A DNA stretch of 64,000 bases from NCBI GenBank assembly GCA_963920575.1, contig OY986966.1, positions 10,022,048 through 10,086,047 on the forward strand, in the 5' to 3' direction. Below are positions 1-10,513 of this stretch, piece after piece; positions within the stretch are counted from its first letter, which is position 1, and every line of letters begins with the position of its first letter. The notes under the pieces were generated by a model. The model was not told the origin of the DNA and made no database searches. It saw nothing but the letters and a program-made list of their open reading frames with translations. The stretch comes from Narthecium ossifragum. Lineage: Eukaryota > Streptophyta > Magnoliopsida > Dioscoreales > Nartheciaceae. Made by a program: the position numbers and the translations under genes.

Positions 1-45
1 TTGCGACCAATATATTAGTCAAAAAATATGGAATTTCTTGTAGTG
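1..45. mobile_element. Terminus of a CACTA (En/Spm-like) DNA transposon
   Basis: The first 45 bases end in CTTGTAGTG, the reverse complement of the CACTACAAG start typical of plant CACTA elements. The three bases after it (TAA, 46-48) could be half of the usual 3-bp target duplication. The rest of the element lies left of the window, so the second terminus and any transposase cannot be checked. The call rests on terminal-motif recognition only. Confidence 0.55.
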
Positions 46-624
46 TAACTTGAAGACATTTTCACCTACTTCAAGGACAAATTTCAACCTATTTCTTCCA
101 CACCTCCACTTGATTTATCCTAAAGCTCCAGCCTTACTTTCTGAAGATGCCAAAGGGGGAGAAAAATTTGTGATGAATGATGAAAGAAAATGCCCTACAT
201 TTCATATTTTGACTCTTGTATTTTGTTTACTTTGGAAAACTTTGTTTTTGAATGAAAGTTTTGTAATGCAAAGTTGGTATCATTATTGGATTGTTTTGAA
301 TGGAATTTTTGTAATGGAAAATTGTTGAAATGTTGTAATGCAAAGTCGTTGGAATGTTTTGAATGGTATTTTTTGTAATGCAATGTTGTTAGTTATGAAT
401 CACTTCATATAAGCTTATATGTACTTGTTTTAAAGAAGTGAACATGCTAAAATCCAATTTATCTTGTCATTATATTTTAAATGGAACATTTCATATTATT
501 TTTAGAGATATATGACTTGTGTGCATCCTTAGAATTCATTTTAGAACACATTTTATGAAAGAAATGGATGCATAGATTTTATCATCACATATAAAAGGGT
601 TGTCATCATAAAATGTGAGGAGAT
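46..624 (+). mobile_element. 3' internal end of a copia-like (Sirevirus-type) retrotransposon, non-coding
   Basis: No convincing reading frame is present. Two purine tracts resemble the repeated polypurine tracts seen before the 3' LTR of plant Sirevirus-type copia elements: one at about 149-163 (CCAAAGGGGGAG) and one at about 600-624, where TGTCATCATAAAATGTGAGGAG leads into TGTTG. The short T-rich frames at 50-383 look like chance. Assignment to copia is by signature, without a coding domain. Confidence 0.4.
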
Positions 625-1385
625 TGTTGATCCTAACCCTGTTTTAATGATGCCAATATATATTAAATGATATAATATATGTTTAATATTAATTTCCCCT
701 TTAACTGGAAGCCTTAAAATTCATATTTGACAATTTTTGGTATTGGCGGTCGATGCATAGATCAATCGCGGGATGCAACGGTCGATCCATGGATCAGCCG
801 CGGAGTTGCACGGTGGATGCACCCAACTTGGACAAATATGATGTTAGCTCACGATCGATCTAGGCGTCGACATTGAGAATCATTTTTCTTCACAGAGCCT
901 CACGGTCAAAGCTGCGGTCGATGCGTGTTTCGGCTGTGGAGGTTGTTCCGAGTTTTTATACTTTGGCTAAGTATTGGTTCGAGGGAAATTATTTTTAAAT
1001 GTTGTAGACTCACGGACGATCTGGCGGGCGATGCGTGGATCGACCGCAGACTATGGTGACTCAATGTGAAGAAGCGACAGTCGATCGAAGTATCAATCCA
1101 GGAGTTTTCTTTTCACAACAGAGGCTCATAGTTGATTTGGCGGTCGATGCGTGGATCGACCGTGGCTCAAGAATGCAGTATTTTGAACCTGGTGGACGAT
1201 GTATTGATCGACTGCCAGCAACGCGCACAGTAAAAAAACTAGCCATTGGAGAGTTGCAGGGTGCCGTTGGAGCTGTTTTGAGAGCTGGTTGAAGGCCAGA
1301 TATATGTCATTTTATTTTGTAAACTTGTCACAAAAATTATTGATATTTTTTAGAGCAATTGGGAAAGTTTTAGACCTAGTTTCTA
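625..1385 (+). mobile_element. Putative copia-type LTR with repeated GGTCGAT...ATCGACC palindromes
   Basis: It starts TGTTGATCC directly after a polypurine-like tract. It contains at least four imperfect palindromes built from GGTCGAT and ATCGACC halves around a short centre (near 749, 780, 1026 and 1142), plus looser copies near 915 and 1194. The right boundary was not found and is set where the LINE begins. No target duplication was identified, so the LTR call is tentative. Confidence 0.35.
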
Positions 1386-1417
1386 CTCATATTTGATACT
1401 CCAGCTTTTTATGCCAA

Positions 1418-1576
1418 TCGGTTTGCGGAGGTTACGGGGACCAGTGGGAGAGGTTTGATTGGTATGATGAGGAGCTTGATGACGACGATGTTCGTCCAGA
1501 TAATGCTTGTGACATTGCTGAGGAGGAGCCAAATGAACCAAACGAGCATCTGGGCATTCAATCAGTTAATCCGTGA
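1418..1576 (+). pseudogene. LINE ORF1 (gag-like) C-terminal tail
   Basis: An open frame of 52 codons is rich in Asp and Glu (EELDDDDV..., EEEPNEPNE) and ends with TGA at 1574-1576. It overlaps the first codon of the endonuclease frame (GTG, 1573-1575). That ORF1-end/ORF2-start position is what makes it a likely ORF1 tail. There is no recognisable zinc knuckle or RNA-binding domain in what remains, and the 5' part is missing or unrecognisable. Confidence 0.4.
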
Positions 1577-2085
1577 AGGTTCTCGCATGGAAGTATCGTG
1601 GGGTTGGGGCGGAGAGGGCCATCACCACCTGCCATTGGGTAATTCGGGAATACTCTCCTTCCTTTGGGTTCATCTTGGACTCGCTAGTTGTTGATGAAAA
1701 CTTTGACTGGTCCGTAGTCATCTTGGGCAGTCTTCGTGTTGCTTTTTGTTGCCGGCGGTGGGCAGACTAGGAGACTAGGAGGAATTCTTGTCACTAGGAG
1801 ATTAGATGTTGGTTCTGTCTCCTTCATCCAATTCTCCAGACATGCAGTTCATGGCATTGTAACTGATCCTAGTGTAGGAGCCTGGGTGATTTCGGTAGTC
1901 TATTGTGCTAGGAGGGCAGTAGACAGGCGAGAGCTATGGTATATGCTTTCTCGAGTGGCCTTTGTTGAATTGCATCGTTTGATAGTGGGTGAATTAAATG
2001 TGATCCTATCGGCTGAGGAAAAACATGATGGAGTTCCCTTCTCTTTTGGCTCTTCGAAGCGTGACTTTTTTCACTTCCTTTGTTC
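1573..2085 (+). pseudogene. LINE ORF2 endonuclease (APE-type) fragment
   Basis: The frame opens with VKVLAWKYRGVGAERAITT, close to the classic M-K-x-L-x-W-N-x-R-G-x-G start of plant LINE ORF2, followed by a REYSPSFGFILDSL segment where the metal-binding Glu normally sits in LLET. A frameshift near 1740-1790 moves the frame. The second part has SVVYCARRAVDRRELW and LIVGELNVILSAEEKHDGV, matching the VYG..R..LW and L..GDFN.IL...EK.GG blocks of plant LINE endonucleases. The catalytic GDFN is GELN here. Start ATG is GTG. The gene breaks off at about 2085 at the family-F LTR. It is a dead copy; the RT tail of probably the same element resumes near 5400. Confidence 0.75.
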
Positions 2086-2791
2086 TACAGGCCGTCAACC
2101 AGAATTGATACAACGGGGATACAACCCCAGCCAACCAACACTCTACAACAGATTCTATCAATACAATCATTCATTCTACACTACTGCTCCCAGCGCACGC
2201 CGTCAATCAATTGGGCTATATTCAAAGCAGTAAAGGGCACACTGCCGGCCCATTTATACTAAACATTCCTGGGGGTCGTCACTCCCCCGGTTAACCACAA
2301 AGCCTTAAAGCAACCACAAACTATAACTATATAGGTATAACATGCTTTATCGGGAAACTACTTGAAAATCGGTAGAAATCGATAACAGATTCAAAATACA
2401 ACTTACGGGGTAATCCGGAGGTAAACATGTTAAAATCTCAATAAAAATAATATAATACTCACTACTGATCATTGGGAAAGGCCCACGAGAATACCGGGTC
2501 GAAAGGAAATCGAAAACAATCAGCATATAAGAGATCGATCTTCTTACCCAAGAAGATCGATCTTCTATACGAGTGTTCTCTGCCTTAAGGAAGATCTCGA
2601 TCTTCACCTAAATGAAGATCGATCTTCCCTAAGAGAGTCCTCTGTCTGGAAAAGAAGAGATCGATCTTCATGCCGTGAAGATCGATCCTTCCCAAACGAA
2701 GGTTCTGTCTGGGAAAGAAGAGATCGATTTTCATACCATTAAGATCGATCTTCCTTAAGTGCTCCCTCTGTCAAATGAAGAGATCGATATT

Positions 2792-4371
2792 TGATGTGAT
2801 GTCGTAGGCACTCAAAAGTAAAACCAATACTCGTTAAAATAAATGTAGTAGTGCGAGTACGAGTCGATCCCACGAAGAGTGTCTAATATAAGTTTTGTGC
2901 TATGTGAACAAGATGGGGGGTTTTGAGTAAAACGAAAACCAAATAGAAATAATCTAAATTGAAGAAACGAATTGAATCAAGAGAACAAACTTTGGTCTAA
3001 GTCAACATCCACCATCGAAATCTTTATAACTGATCATTGATGCAAGTATATATCAATTCATACCATGAATATTCACCGTTCGAATTAAATTCGAATCTCT
3101 CCTCACTCATAGTTAATTAGAAACAAGCGATCCAATCAACCCTAACTACTAAACAATCCAAGACACGCGTTGTAGATTTAATCCAGTAGCAGCATTAAGA
3201 ATAGGGAGAACGATGAAGCTAAACAACACAAGCACACGCGGTTGCATTTAATCTAGCGAATATTCTTCCTAAGATCTATTAATCTTTGAAACGCAGTAAA
3301 TCAATAGATCTCAGTTGCTTTGCAGATTGGAGGGATCAAACAATTACGGATTTGATATCCAACCTAACAGTAGATCGCAATGAATAATATACTAGTAGGT
3401 CTCCTAGCAATTAGACAAAACAATCATGAATATAACCACAGAATAACATTCAATACTCAAGTATAAACTAAATAATAGAAATAGATTAAATCTCATAGTT
3501 TCATTGATTCCGAGGTTTCAGTTTCCTTGACCAAGAATCAAGATTTAGCCATGCAGGGCCATCCAGAACAATCCTCAAAAGATTCGAATAAGGAAAAGAA
3601 AACCTAGGAAAAATATAAAAGAGTAGAAAATAGCAGCCAAAAGTATCTCGGAAATCCCCTCTCAAACCCTAGAAAGAGTCCTATTTATAGCCGAAAGTTT
3701 CTCCATCCTCATATTAGATCGATCCTTCCATAGCTCTAAGATCGATCCTTTGATATCAACATCTTCAATTTTTAGCTATGTCCAAGGAAGATCGATCCTT
3801 TGAAAGAGGAATGATCGATACTTCTCAGTAGGATGGATAGTAGGATGGATCCTTCTCAGTAGGATGGATCCTTCGATAGGAGAAAGATCGATCCTTTGCA
3901 TCGGCAATTTTCTCAATCTTCTCGAGTGAAAGGAGGATTGATCCTTCTGTGATCATCTGAAAAGTATGCGCTATGTCAGGTCTGTCTGCATAAAAGGATT
4001 GATCCTTTTAGGGAAAATAATCGATCTTTCTTTTATGAGTATTTATTGTTTTGTCATCCAGACTGCGCCATTGGTACTAAAATTGCCGTAACTTCCTCTA
4101 GGAAAATTAGAATCATGAACCGTAAAATTATCCAGAAAGTAGACTTCAAGAGCTTTCCAACCATATATGGCATATCATCTGGTTCTTCATCAGCAGGTAC
4201 AGTTTAATCTTTAAAGTTGATCCATATACTGTTTTCAGTTTCTTTTCAAATTTAAGGACTTCAATTGCATCCTAAATCAAAATATAAGAATAATGAGTGT
4301 ATTTAGGTACCAAATAAGCACAGGAGATTAAGTATTAAGGGATAAAAATATAACATTATGCATCATCATCA
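2792..4371 (-). mobile_element. Family-D solo LTR (Ty3/gypsy, Athila-like)
   Basis: 1580 bp, TGATGTGATGTCGTAGG... to ...GCATCATCATCA on the plus strand, so the LTR is on the minus strand. It is flanked by a perfect 5-bp target duplication ATATT (2787-2791 and 4372-4376). It matches the family-D LTRs at 47521-48925 and 58466-59884. It has a TATA box at 3682-3689 and paired GATCGATCC palindromes upstream of it in LTR orientation (3717/3740, 3790/3813 and others up to about 4025). It is the product of LTR-LTR recombination that removed the internal part. Confidence 0.9.
3682..3689 (-). promoter_or_regulatory. TATA box of family-D solo LTR
   Basis: TATAAATA on the minus strand, followed by GGACTCTTTCTAGGGTTTGAG, the same block that follows TATA in the other two family-D LTRs. 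Confidence 0.6.
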
Positions 4372-5122
4372 ATATTCCCTTGTAGGAAGATCGATTCTTC
4401 AAAGTCAGCAACTGACGTGGCAACAAGAATCGATCCTTCTTGCACCAACATCATATATGAATAGTGACTGGAATCCAATTTCTTGGATTTGATCAATTAA
4501 AACGTATCGAAATCAATCCAAACTTGGCAGAGGTGTGCAATTGGATGTGTAGAATCTAATGACACCATGAAATCCAACTTTGGATGATCAAATCCTCAGG
4601 ATTCAAACAAATTTCCCGAAAGCCGACGAAACCGACGAAAAACTGAATTTGTTGGATTTGATCAATCAAATGGTGATGGAATCCATCCAAAAGTTGTAGG
4701 AAGGTGGGCTTGATGGTGGGGAATTCATTCATGCATTAAAAACCAAACTCATATCATGAAATATTAGATCTGAGTCCAACTCCGTCGAAAAAACCGACAA
4801 AAATACGAAATTCGACAAAAAGAATACAGAAACGATTCGATAGAAAGCTTTTAAGCGTAGCACGGAACTAGAATATAGTAAAGAAAAGCATTCCAACAAA
4901 CATAACAGCCACAAATCAATTAAAAGTGATCATAGGGTTACCAATTCACCAGAATTTGGTAGAAACACATACATGTAGCAACAAGCAGGTGATCTACGAT
5001 TCCCTCGCCTCCGATCGACGCGGATCCGCACCGAAAAGCCGCAGCCCTAGCTCCAATCGACATCCAAGGGGAGAGAGAAAGGAGAGAAGCGATAGAAAGA
5101 GAAGAGAGACAAAAGAAAGGGC

Positions 5123-5130
5123 TATTTATA
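5123..5130 (-). promoter_or_regulatory. TATA box of family-F LTR (minus)
   Basis: TATAAATA on the minus strand, about 270 bp inside the LTR start at 5397. It is preceded by GATCGGTTCTGATC-type sequence and aligned with the TATATAAA of the plus-strand copy at 55784. Confidence 0.5.
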
Positions 5131-5459
5131 GAGATCAGAACCGATCTCACCCGTCCGATTCGATCTCTCCCAATCGAGCTCTGATCTTCCGATCAGAAGC
5201 ACCCCTAAGGTCCTAATCAATCACATACATCAATCCAATGCAGTATCTGCAACGCGGGTGCAAAATCAACCGTCTGGGTGCCCCTGGGTCAAAAATAGCC
5301 ATACGATCATTCGACCGTACCCGACGCGGAACCAAACAAATAGGAAATGGCAGTCGACCTACGCGGTCGAGCCAGGTTAGAGGAACGGGTCCTCACTTGT
5401 GCTGCATGCCATTCTAGCTTATATTATGTGTACTACTCATTTGTCGGCGGTTGTGATTT

Positions 5460-5907
5460 GGTGAATCGAGTGTATGTTCCGGGATTTTCTTTGGCAAGGG
5501 AAGAAGGGAGGCTTTAACCGGGTCTCATGGGAGGTTGTTTGTCGACCTAAGGAAGTAGGGGGACTAGGGGTCGTGACTTGAGCACTTGGCAGGTTGCATT
5601 AAAAGACAAGCATGTACCTCTACTGATGGAAGATAAGCCTTTTTTATGGAGAAGCTTGGCATTTGCTAAATACCGGTGGAAGGAGTTGCTCCCCTCGAGG
5701 TGTGACATAAAAAGGTTCTCTTTGCATTGGGCGAGGATATGTGAGGCTGCAGACGGAGTACGTCGCGGGTTCTCTATCAGTCCTAAGGGTGCCAGCCGTA
5801 CAAATCCTCTATTTGATAGGAGGATGCTACAAGAGCCTTTGATACGTTATCCGTCATTGTTCTCGTTTGTGAACTGCTTCGAATCAGCTGTTCTCTCTGA
5901 TTTTTGA
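5460..5907 (+). pseudogene. LINE reverse transcriptase C-terminal (thumb/connection) fragment
   Basis: The frame reads FLWQGKKGGFNRVSWEVVC, RPKEVGGLGV, then after a one-base shift DLSTWQVALKDKHVPLL and FLWRSLAFAKYRW. This matches the plant LINE segment FLWG...K.HWVSW..VC.PK.EGGLGIR.L...N.ALL.KW...L downstream of the RT active site. The catalytic YADD region is missing, as is most of the RT. A frameshift lies near 5576. It is on the same strand as the endonuclease fragment at 1573, so both probably belong to one LINE whose middle was lost around the family-F insertion. Confidence 0.75.
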
Positions 5908-6437
5908 GTGGATGGGCATTGGAATGTTGCTAAAATCTTCGAGTACTTTAATGTGGAACTTGCGCATGTGATCATGGTTGTAGAAGTGCCTAATGGCAGG
6001 GATGCTGTGCGTTGAGGTTTCAATAGAGGAGGATCCATTACTACGATTGGTGCATATCTTTTTCTTTTTATCCGCAAGCTGGGTTAATTGAGGTTGGGTG
6101 GTGAGGGTTCTGGAATGGTATATGGAGGCTACCTGTTGGCCCTCGGATCAGGCATTTCTTGTGGAAGGTTGGTCATGGGCGTCTCTCGATGTGAGATTTT
6201 CTTTGGTGATTCTGCGGATCCTCGGATAGGGAGTACCCTCGGTGGTTGTCAGAGATTGAGATCTTTTACCATGCTCTCTTTGGTTGTGTGGATAGGCTAT
6301 TGCTTTGATGCCCTATTAATGGATTGGTGGTCAGAGTATGTTCGGTGGAATGCTGAGACTTGTTAGGATATTCTTTCACGATCATCGTCATCGAGGCCGG
6401 TGTTGCGACAAGCCAAAGCTTTCATCGGTTATAGATT
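5908..6437 (+). pseudogene. LINE region between RT and RNase H (zf-RVT-like), degraded
   Basis: Short pieces in different frames fit the zf-RVT-type segment of plant LINEs. They include a W.W..LW.L.VPPRVR.FLWK..HG.L-like stretch near 6110-6190 and a cysteine-poor remainder. No continuous frame survives. The call comes from position between the RT tail and RNase H. Confidence 0.4.
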
Positions 6438-7028
6438 ATGGGAGATATGCAAGGACAAGAACCAGTTAGTGTTCGAAGGCCTTGGGATTCTGTGGATGCT
6501 CTGGTATGTTGGGTGAAGCGGCTGACAGAGGAATACCTGCGAACTGTCTCTAACCCTTGTCGCTTGGTGATGGAGGGTATTGTAGTCCAGACTGATGCTT
6601 CAGTTTCGCAAGATCGTTGAGTCGCAACTGTTGGTACTGCTTGCGTGTCTAAAGAAGGAGATGTTCGGTGGGCCCGAGGTGCGGTCCTTCTTAGTGTTGG
6701 CTCTATATTAGATGTTGAACTACTCGTCATTGGCATGGCATTACAGTGGGCATATGAGAAAGGTGTTCGCTGTGTCGTCGTCAAATCAGACTCGAGATTC
6801 GCCATGAAGATTCTTGTGGGTAGCAGGCTTTGGCCGCCTGTGTTGGAGACCTCGGCACAGATGGTCTGGGTGTTCATGTTATTGATTGACTCCGTCATTT
6901 TTGTGACGGTGCGGCGTATGATTGTCGCTAGGGCAGATGGCATCGCTAGACATTGTAGGCGGATTTTTTCAGATTTTTACTGGATCCTTGAGAATGGTGT
7001 TTTGCCTCCTCATGGGATTTCTTTGTAG
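6438..7028 (+). pseudogene. LINE-encoded RNase H-like domain (RVT_3 type)
   Basis: The first frame carries VQTDASVSQD, matching the NTDGS/A....G active-site Asp of plant LINE and RVT_3 RNase H domains. The second frame (6645-7028, ending at a stop) has ILDVELLVIGMALQWAYEKG (second acidic residue) and CVVVKSDSRFAMKIL (third). It ends with VRRMIVARADGIARHC, like the VPR..N..AD.LA helix. One stop and a frameshift separate the halves at about 6617-6640. A long A-tail is not visible; only CAAAAATAAAAATG follows near 7062. Confidence 0.75.
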
Positions 7029-7485
7029 TTCTATGGGTACTTAGGCTTTAGCTCAACTAATCAAAAATAAAAATGTGAGTGGGCACAGGAAATCCATACT
7101 TAAAACTGAGTCTATGGCTGATTACGAAGGTTCGTAGCGAAAAGGATATTCCAGTTTTAAAGTGAAGGTTTTTGGAGAGCTTTGCACTGGCTTCTAAATG
7201 AATCATTTAAAGCAATGAGAATATTTTGCTTCTCTAATAGCTCAGAGGTAATTGGCTCCGACATTCAGAGAATTATAGACTTACCAGGATTTGAAAGAAG
7301 TCCTCAAGTCATGTTCTTCTCTTTTGGCTTACGTATACGTGGCAGGTACAATAATGGGGTGTTGTGAATCGTAGAGTAATCTTTTTTTTATTAATTTGCA
7401 GACCTCTAAAATGCACATCTAAGAAGCAGAGTGCACAGATATGAAACAGAGAACTACGATCGACCTCAAGAACATCAAGATATGT
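7029..7485. other. Spacer after LINE, no gene recognised
   Basis: It contains a 60-codon frame (7182-7367) without recognisable motifs. Bases about 7338-7430 recur as an imperfect direct copy at about 8747-8832, including ACAATAATGGGGTG and GTGAATCGTAGAGTA. Confidence 0.5.
7338..7430 (+). repeat. Direct repeat, copy 1 (copy 2 at 8747-8832)
   Basis: Shared blocks in order are GGCA.GTACAATAATGGGGTG.TGTGAATCGTAGAGTA and GACCTCTAA.ATGCACATCTAAGAA. The two copies lie on either side of the MITE-like element. They are too far from its ends to be its target duplication, so they reflect a separate segmental duplication. Confidence 0.65.
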
Positions 7486-7488
7486 AAT

Positions 7489-8088
7489 GGGGGTGTTTGC
7501 TTACTATGAAGTGGTCGGAACTTCAAGTGTTTGGTTGCTCGGAAGTGAGGCTAAAGTCACTGTAGCCAAAGCTGTCACTTCCCATTTCGACTTCCGGTCT
7601 TTTTGGCGAGAAGTCATTTGAAGTGGCATTTGAAGTGGAAAATAATATTAATAATATTATACTATAATAAAATATTAATATAAGTAGGTCTCACATATCA
7701 CGTGTCACCTCGTGATTGGTCCACGCTATCCAAAAATAATATTATTTCTAATAATTTAATTTCCAAGTTATTAAATTATTAATTTTTAAAGATTAAAATA
7801 TTATTTTAATGTTTTAATTTTAATATTTTAAGTGGCAAATAATGTTAATAATATCATACTGTAATAAAATATTAATATAAATGGATCCCACATGTCACAT
7901 GGCACCTCGTGATTGGTCCACGTCATCTAAAATATTATTATTTTTAATATTTTAATATAGGGAAATTATTAAAATATTAAATAGTTGGGGTGACCATATC
8001 CCACTTCAAACACCAACCAAATACCAGAACTCAGAAACCCCCAGAAGTCACTTCACTTCAACTCACTTCTCAGCAATCAAACGGCCCC
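7489..8088. mobile_element. 600-bp MITE-like element with inverted ends
   Basis: The left end GGGGGTGTTTGCTTACT and the reverse complement of the right end, GGGGCCGTTTGATTGCT, form imperfect terminal inverted repeats of about 17-25 bp. They are flanked by AAT on both sides (7486-7488, 8089-8091). The inside is AT-rich with no coding frame and contains an internal direct duplication of about 115 bp (near 7633 and 7830), each copy with CACCTCGTGATTGGTCCACG. The 3-bp duplication and GGGxCTGTTTG-type ends resemble PIF/Harbinger MITEs, but AAT is not the usual TWA, so the superfamily is open. Confidence 0.6.
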
Positions 8089-8091
8089 AAT

Positions 8092-9259
8092 ATGAAAAAG
8101 CCACGTCCAAGTAAAAACTGTGAGTCCGTATCGTAGACTAGACACACTATGCACTAACTGGAATGTTCTACATAACACTACACAACCTACAACACTATGA
8201 CTAATGAATCTACATTAATTCTCCACAATTGTCATCCTTTGTGCTCGAATCCTCCCGGAGCCGCAACCGTGCATAATCACCTTCTCTACCACTCCTAGTA
8301 GAGAATTTTGAAAGAATCTGCATTTCACCTACCTCGGAATCCATCGAGACAACTTTGGAATCCACCAATGTAGGGCACAATAACTGATTGATAACTAAGG
8401 ATCGAAGACCTTCACTTCAGTTTCAGAACAGTAATCCTTCAATTCACTCTAGAGGTGGCCAGGATTGATCCATTGTGCTCAAACCCTAACAATAGCAATT
8501 GCATCCTTATATAGATCGCATAGACTTGATCATGGGCTAAGAGCTCGAAAAGCCTGGCCCGTCCAGCGCGATGTTGCTTGGGCCTTGGCAAGAACAAACT
8601 TGTCCATGAACTAGGCTTGGTCAAAATTTTGGGCCTGAACTTTCATTTGAGCCTCGTTTGGGATTAACCTTGCAATGGTCCAAGCCCCGCCCAGCCCGAC
8701 CCACACTAAAAAAAGCCTAATACGAGAGTCATGAGGTCATGTTCTACATGGCAAGTACAATAATGGGGTGCTGTGAATCGTAGAGTACTCTTTCTGATTA
8801 ATTGCGGACCTCTAAGATGCACATCTAAGAATGGGTGGGGCCCGAAACCCCGGGCTAGGCTGGGCCGTGCATGGCAACAACTGTTGTTATACCTGAATGA
8901 AAGCCCGGCCGAACGCGACCCGTGCTCGCTTTTGATCAGGTCTAAGGACGGATCACTAAGATGGTCTCATTAGCTTAGAAGTTGCCTAATTAAGATAGGC
9001 TCCATCGTACTTGATTTGGGCAATGCTTGGTTCATATTTAACAAAGTCTTCAAGAAATGTTAGCTGAATCGACATCCAACTGGACTTGATGAACCTGATT
9101 ATACATGCTTCTGGGGTTTGATCACAAATTCAGTCCATTAAAAATGAGGTCTAATCATATATACTAACATTTTGTATCCACATCAACAGGTATAGTATAT
9201 AGTTCCATGTAAGTTTAGATGTTTTCGGAAGTGTAGAAGACAGATCAAAGACATGAAGT
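8092..9259. other. Intergenic, no gene seen; possible hAT-like remnant
   Basis: No frame has recognisable motifs. At about 8449 the sequence TAGAGGTGGCCA matches the start of plant hAT elements of the nDart type, followed by GGCCCG/GGGCCT-rich stretches at 8545-8720 and 8835-8930. A matching right end with an 8-bp duplication was not found. Confidence 0.4.
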
Positions 9260-9345
9260 TTTACATATGGGTCGTTCTATCTACACCGTCCTAATTACTA
9301 AGGGCACCGCCCATTTTTTTTATTTCCTAAACTACCCTTGTCTTC

Positions 9346-9645
9346 AACCTCCCTCCCTCCCTCCCTCTCTCTCTCTCCCCGATCACCCTCTCTCTCTCTC
9401 TATCTCTGCCACTGGCCTTGCCCGTCGCCGGCCTACAACCCCGACGTCGCCCCCACCGGCCTGCTCTCTGTCATTGAATACCATGTCCGAAGCCACCGGC
9501 CTCTCTCCTCTCTCTCTCTCTCTCTCTCTCGGATCTCCCGCGTGGATCTCTCTGGCCGGCTAAATTTAGCTTGCATGCAACCTCCCGAAGCCCTCACCTC
9601 TTTCCCCCTCTCTTTCTCCCTCTTTCTCGCCCCCCCCCCCCCCTC

Positions 9646-9682
<37 letters not shown>
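9346..9682 (+). repeat. CT-rich microsatellite tracts
   Basis: Runs of (CT)n and CCCT occur at about 9352-9410, 9500-9535 and 9600-9682, the last including a run of C. They lie within the element at 9269-9973. Confidence 0.85.
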
Positions 9683-9684
<2 letters not shown>

Positions 9685-9686
9685 GG

Positions 9687-9888
9687 AGCAGTTCGGTTTT
9701 TAAAAACCGAACTACTGTGTTTTTTTCAGTTTTTAAAAACCGAATTTTTTAGTTTTTAATAACGAAGGCAGTGTTCGGCTTTAAAAAATCAAACTTTTGG
9801 TTTCTGTTCGGATATAAAAAGTCGAACATGTAGTTAATGTTCATTTTTTAAAAGTCGACTTAGTGTTCGGGTTTTAAAAATCGAAAGT
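9687..9888. repeat. Array of short AT-centred palindromes
   Basis: About seven degenerate copies of a palindrome of type TTCGGTTTTTAAAAACCGAA follow one another roughly every 25-35 bp. The first copy (from about 9691) is a perfect 20-bp palindrome. Later ones, such as TTCGGATATAAAAAGTCGAA and TTCGGGTTTTAAAAATCGAA, have one or more mismatches. No coding potential. Confidence 0.75.
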
Positions 9889-9982
9889 GTGAATGAGGGT
9901 AGTTTAGGGAAAACAAAAAAATAGCGGTGTCCTTAGACATTTCCGCGGTGTAGATAGAGGCACCCAAAGCCCCTTTACATAT

Positions 9983-10513
9983 AGCTCAACAGGGGGTGAG
10001 TCTATGAGAAAGAGGAAATCATTATTATGGTTCCTCCAACTTGGAATTCGGGTGCGTAGCTCCCCTATTCAGGTTTCTTAACCCAATCCAATGCGGACTC
10101 GGGGGCCCTACATCGCACCAGGGAATACATCACACGTTCTCAGCCGTGTGATTAGAGAATGCTACATCACACGTTGATCGAAGGATCCGCTCCAAATCTT
10201 CCTCCACGTGGACTGCCTGCTGGGACCCGTGATCTTTATGCCCCAACAGCTTCGAGGGCAGAGGTTCTCAAAACAAAACGGAAAAAAGGGCAACCAAAAT
10301 CTCATCACTGATCTTTGCTCCAACCCTTAGTTCTAATATCAAACTCCATATTAGCTGAGGTTCTCAAAACCCATGTACTCATGCATGTAGATCTTATGAA
10401 TCATGTTCGAGATACCAACTCTCCGTGTCAAATACAAAAATCAACAAACTTCAATACTATACAAAAAACACAAAGGTTTGATAAATAAATACGAGACTTG
10501 GAATTCTTACCCA
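9983..10513. other. Spacer, no gene recognised
   Basis: No motif-bearing frame. The stretch next to 10514 may hold intron sequence of the TauE/SafE fragment on the minus strand. Confidence 0.4.

Larger units (their letters stand above)
2086..5397 (-). mobile_element. Family-F LTR, minus strand, left-truncated, with a nested solo LTR
   Basis: On the minus strand it starts at 5397 (TGAGGACCCG) and reads leftwards. It matches the plus-strand copy at 55491-56589 in several blocks, including the sequence around the TATA box and the stretch before it. It contains paired GATCGATC palindromes at 2533-2800 and 4385-4440. A family-D solo LTR (2792-4371) interrupts it. The 3' LTR end is not clear, so the left boundary is approximate. 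No target duplication was found, and the LINE pieces on the two sides are not contiguous, so sequence was lost here. Confidence 0.6.
9269..9973. mobile_element. Small MULE-like element with 9-bp target duplication
   Basis: 705 bp flanked by a perfect 9-bp duplication TTTACATAT (9260-9268 and 9974-9982). The left arm (about 9269-9335) and the right arm (about 9900-9973) are inverted copies sharing CTATCTACACCG, AAGG.CACCGC and CCTAAACTACCCT. The right end has about 8 extra bases at its tip. Inside are CT-rich microsatellites and an array of palindromes (separate entries). It encodes no credible protein; the frames at 9267-9759 are low complexity. Confidence 0.8.

Noticed and set aside
9267..9759. 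Three overlapping Ser/Leu/Pro-rich frames
   Set aside because: They are translations of CT microsatellites inside a small transposon, with no motif.
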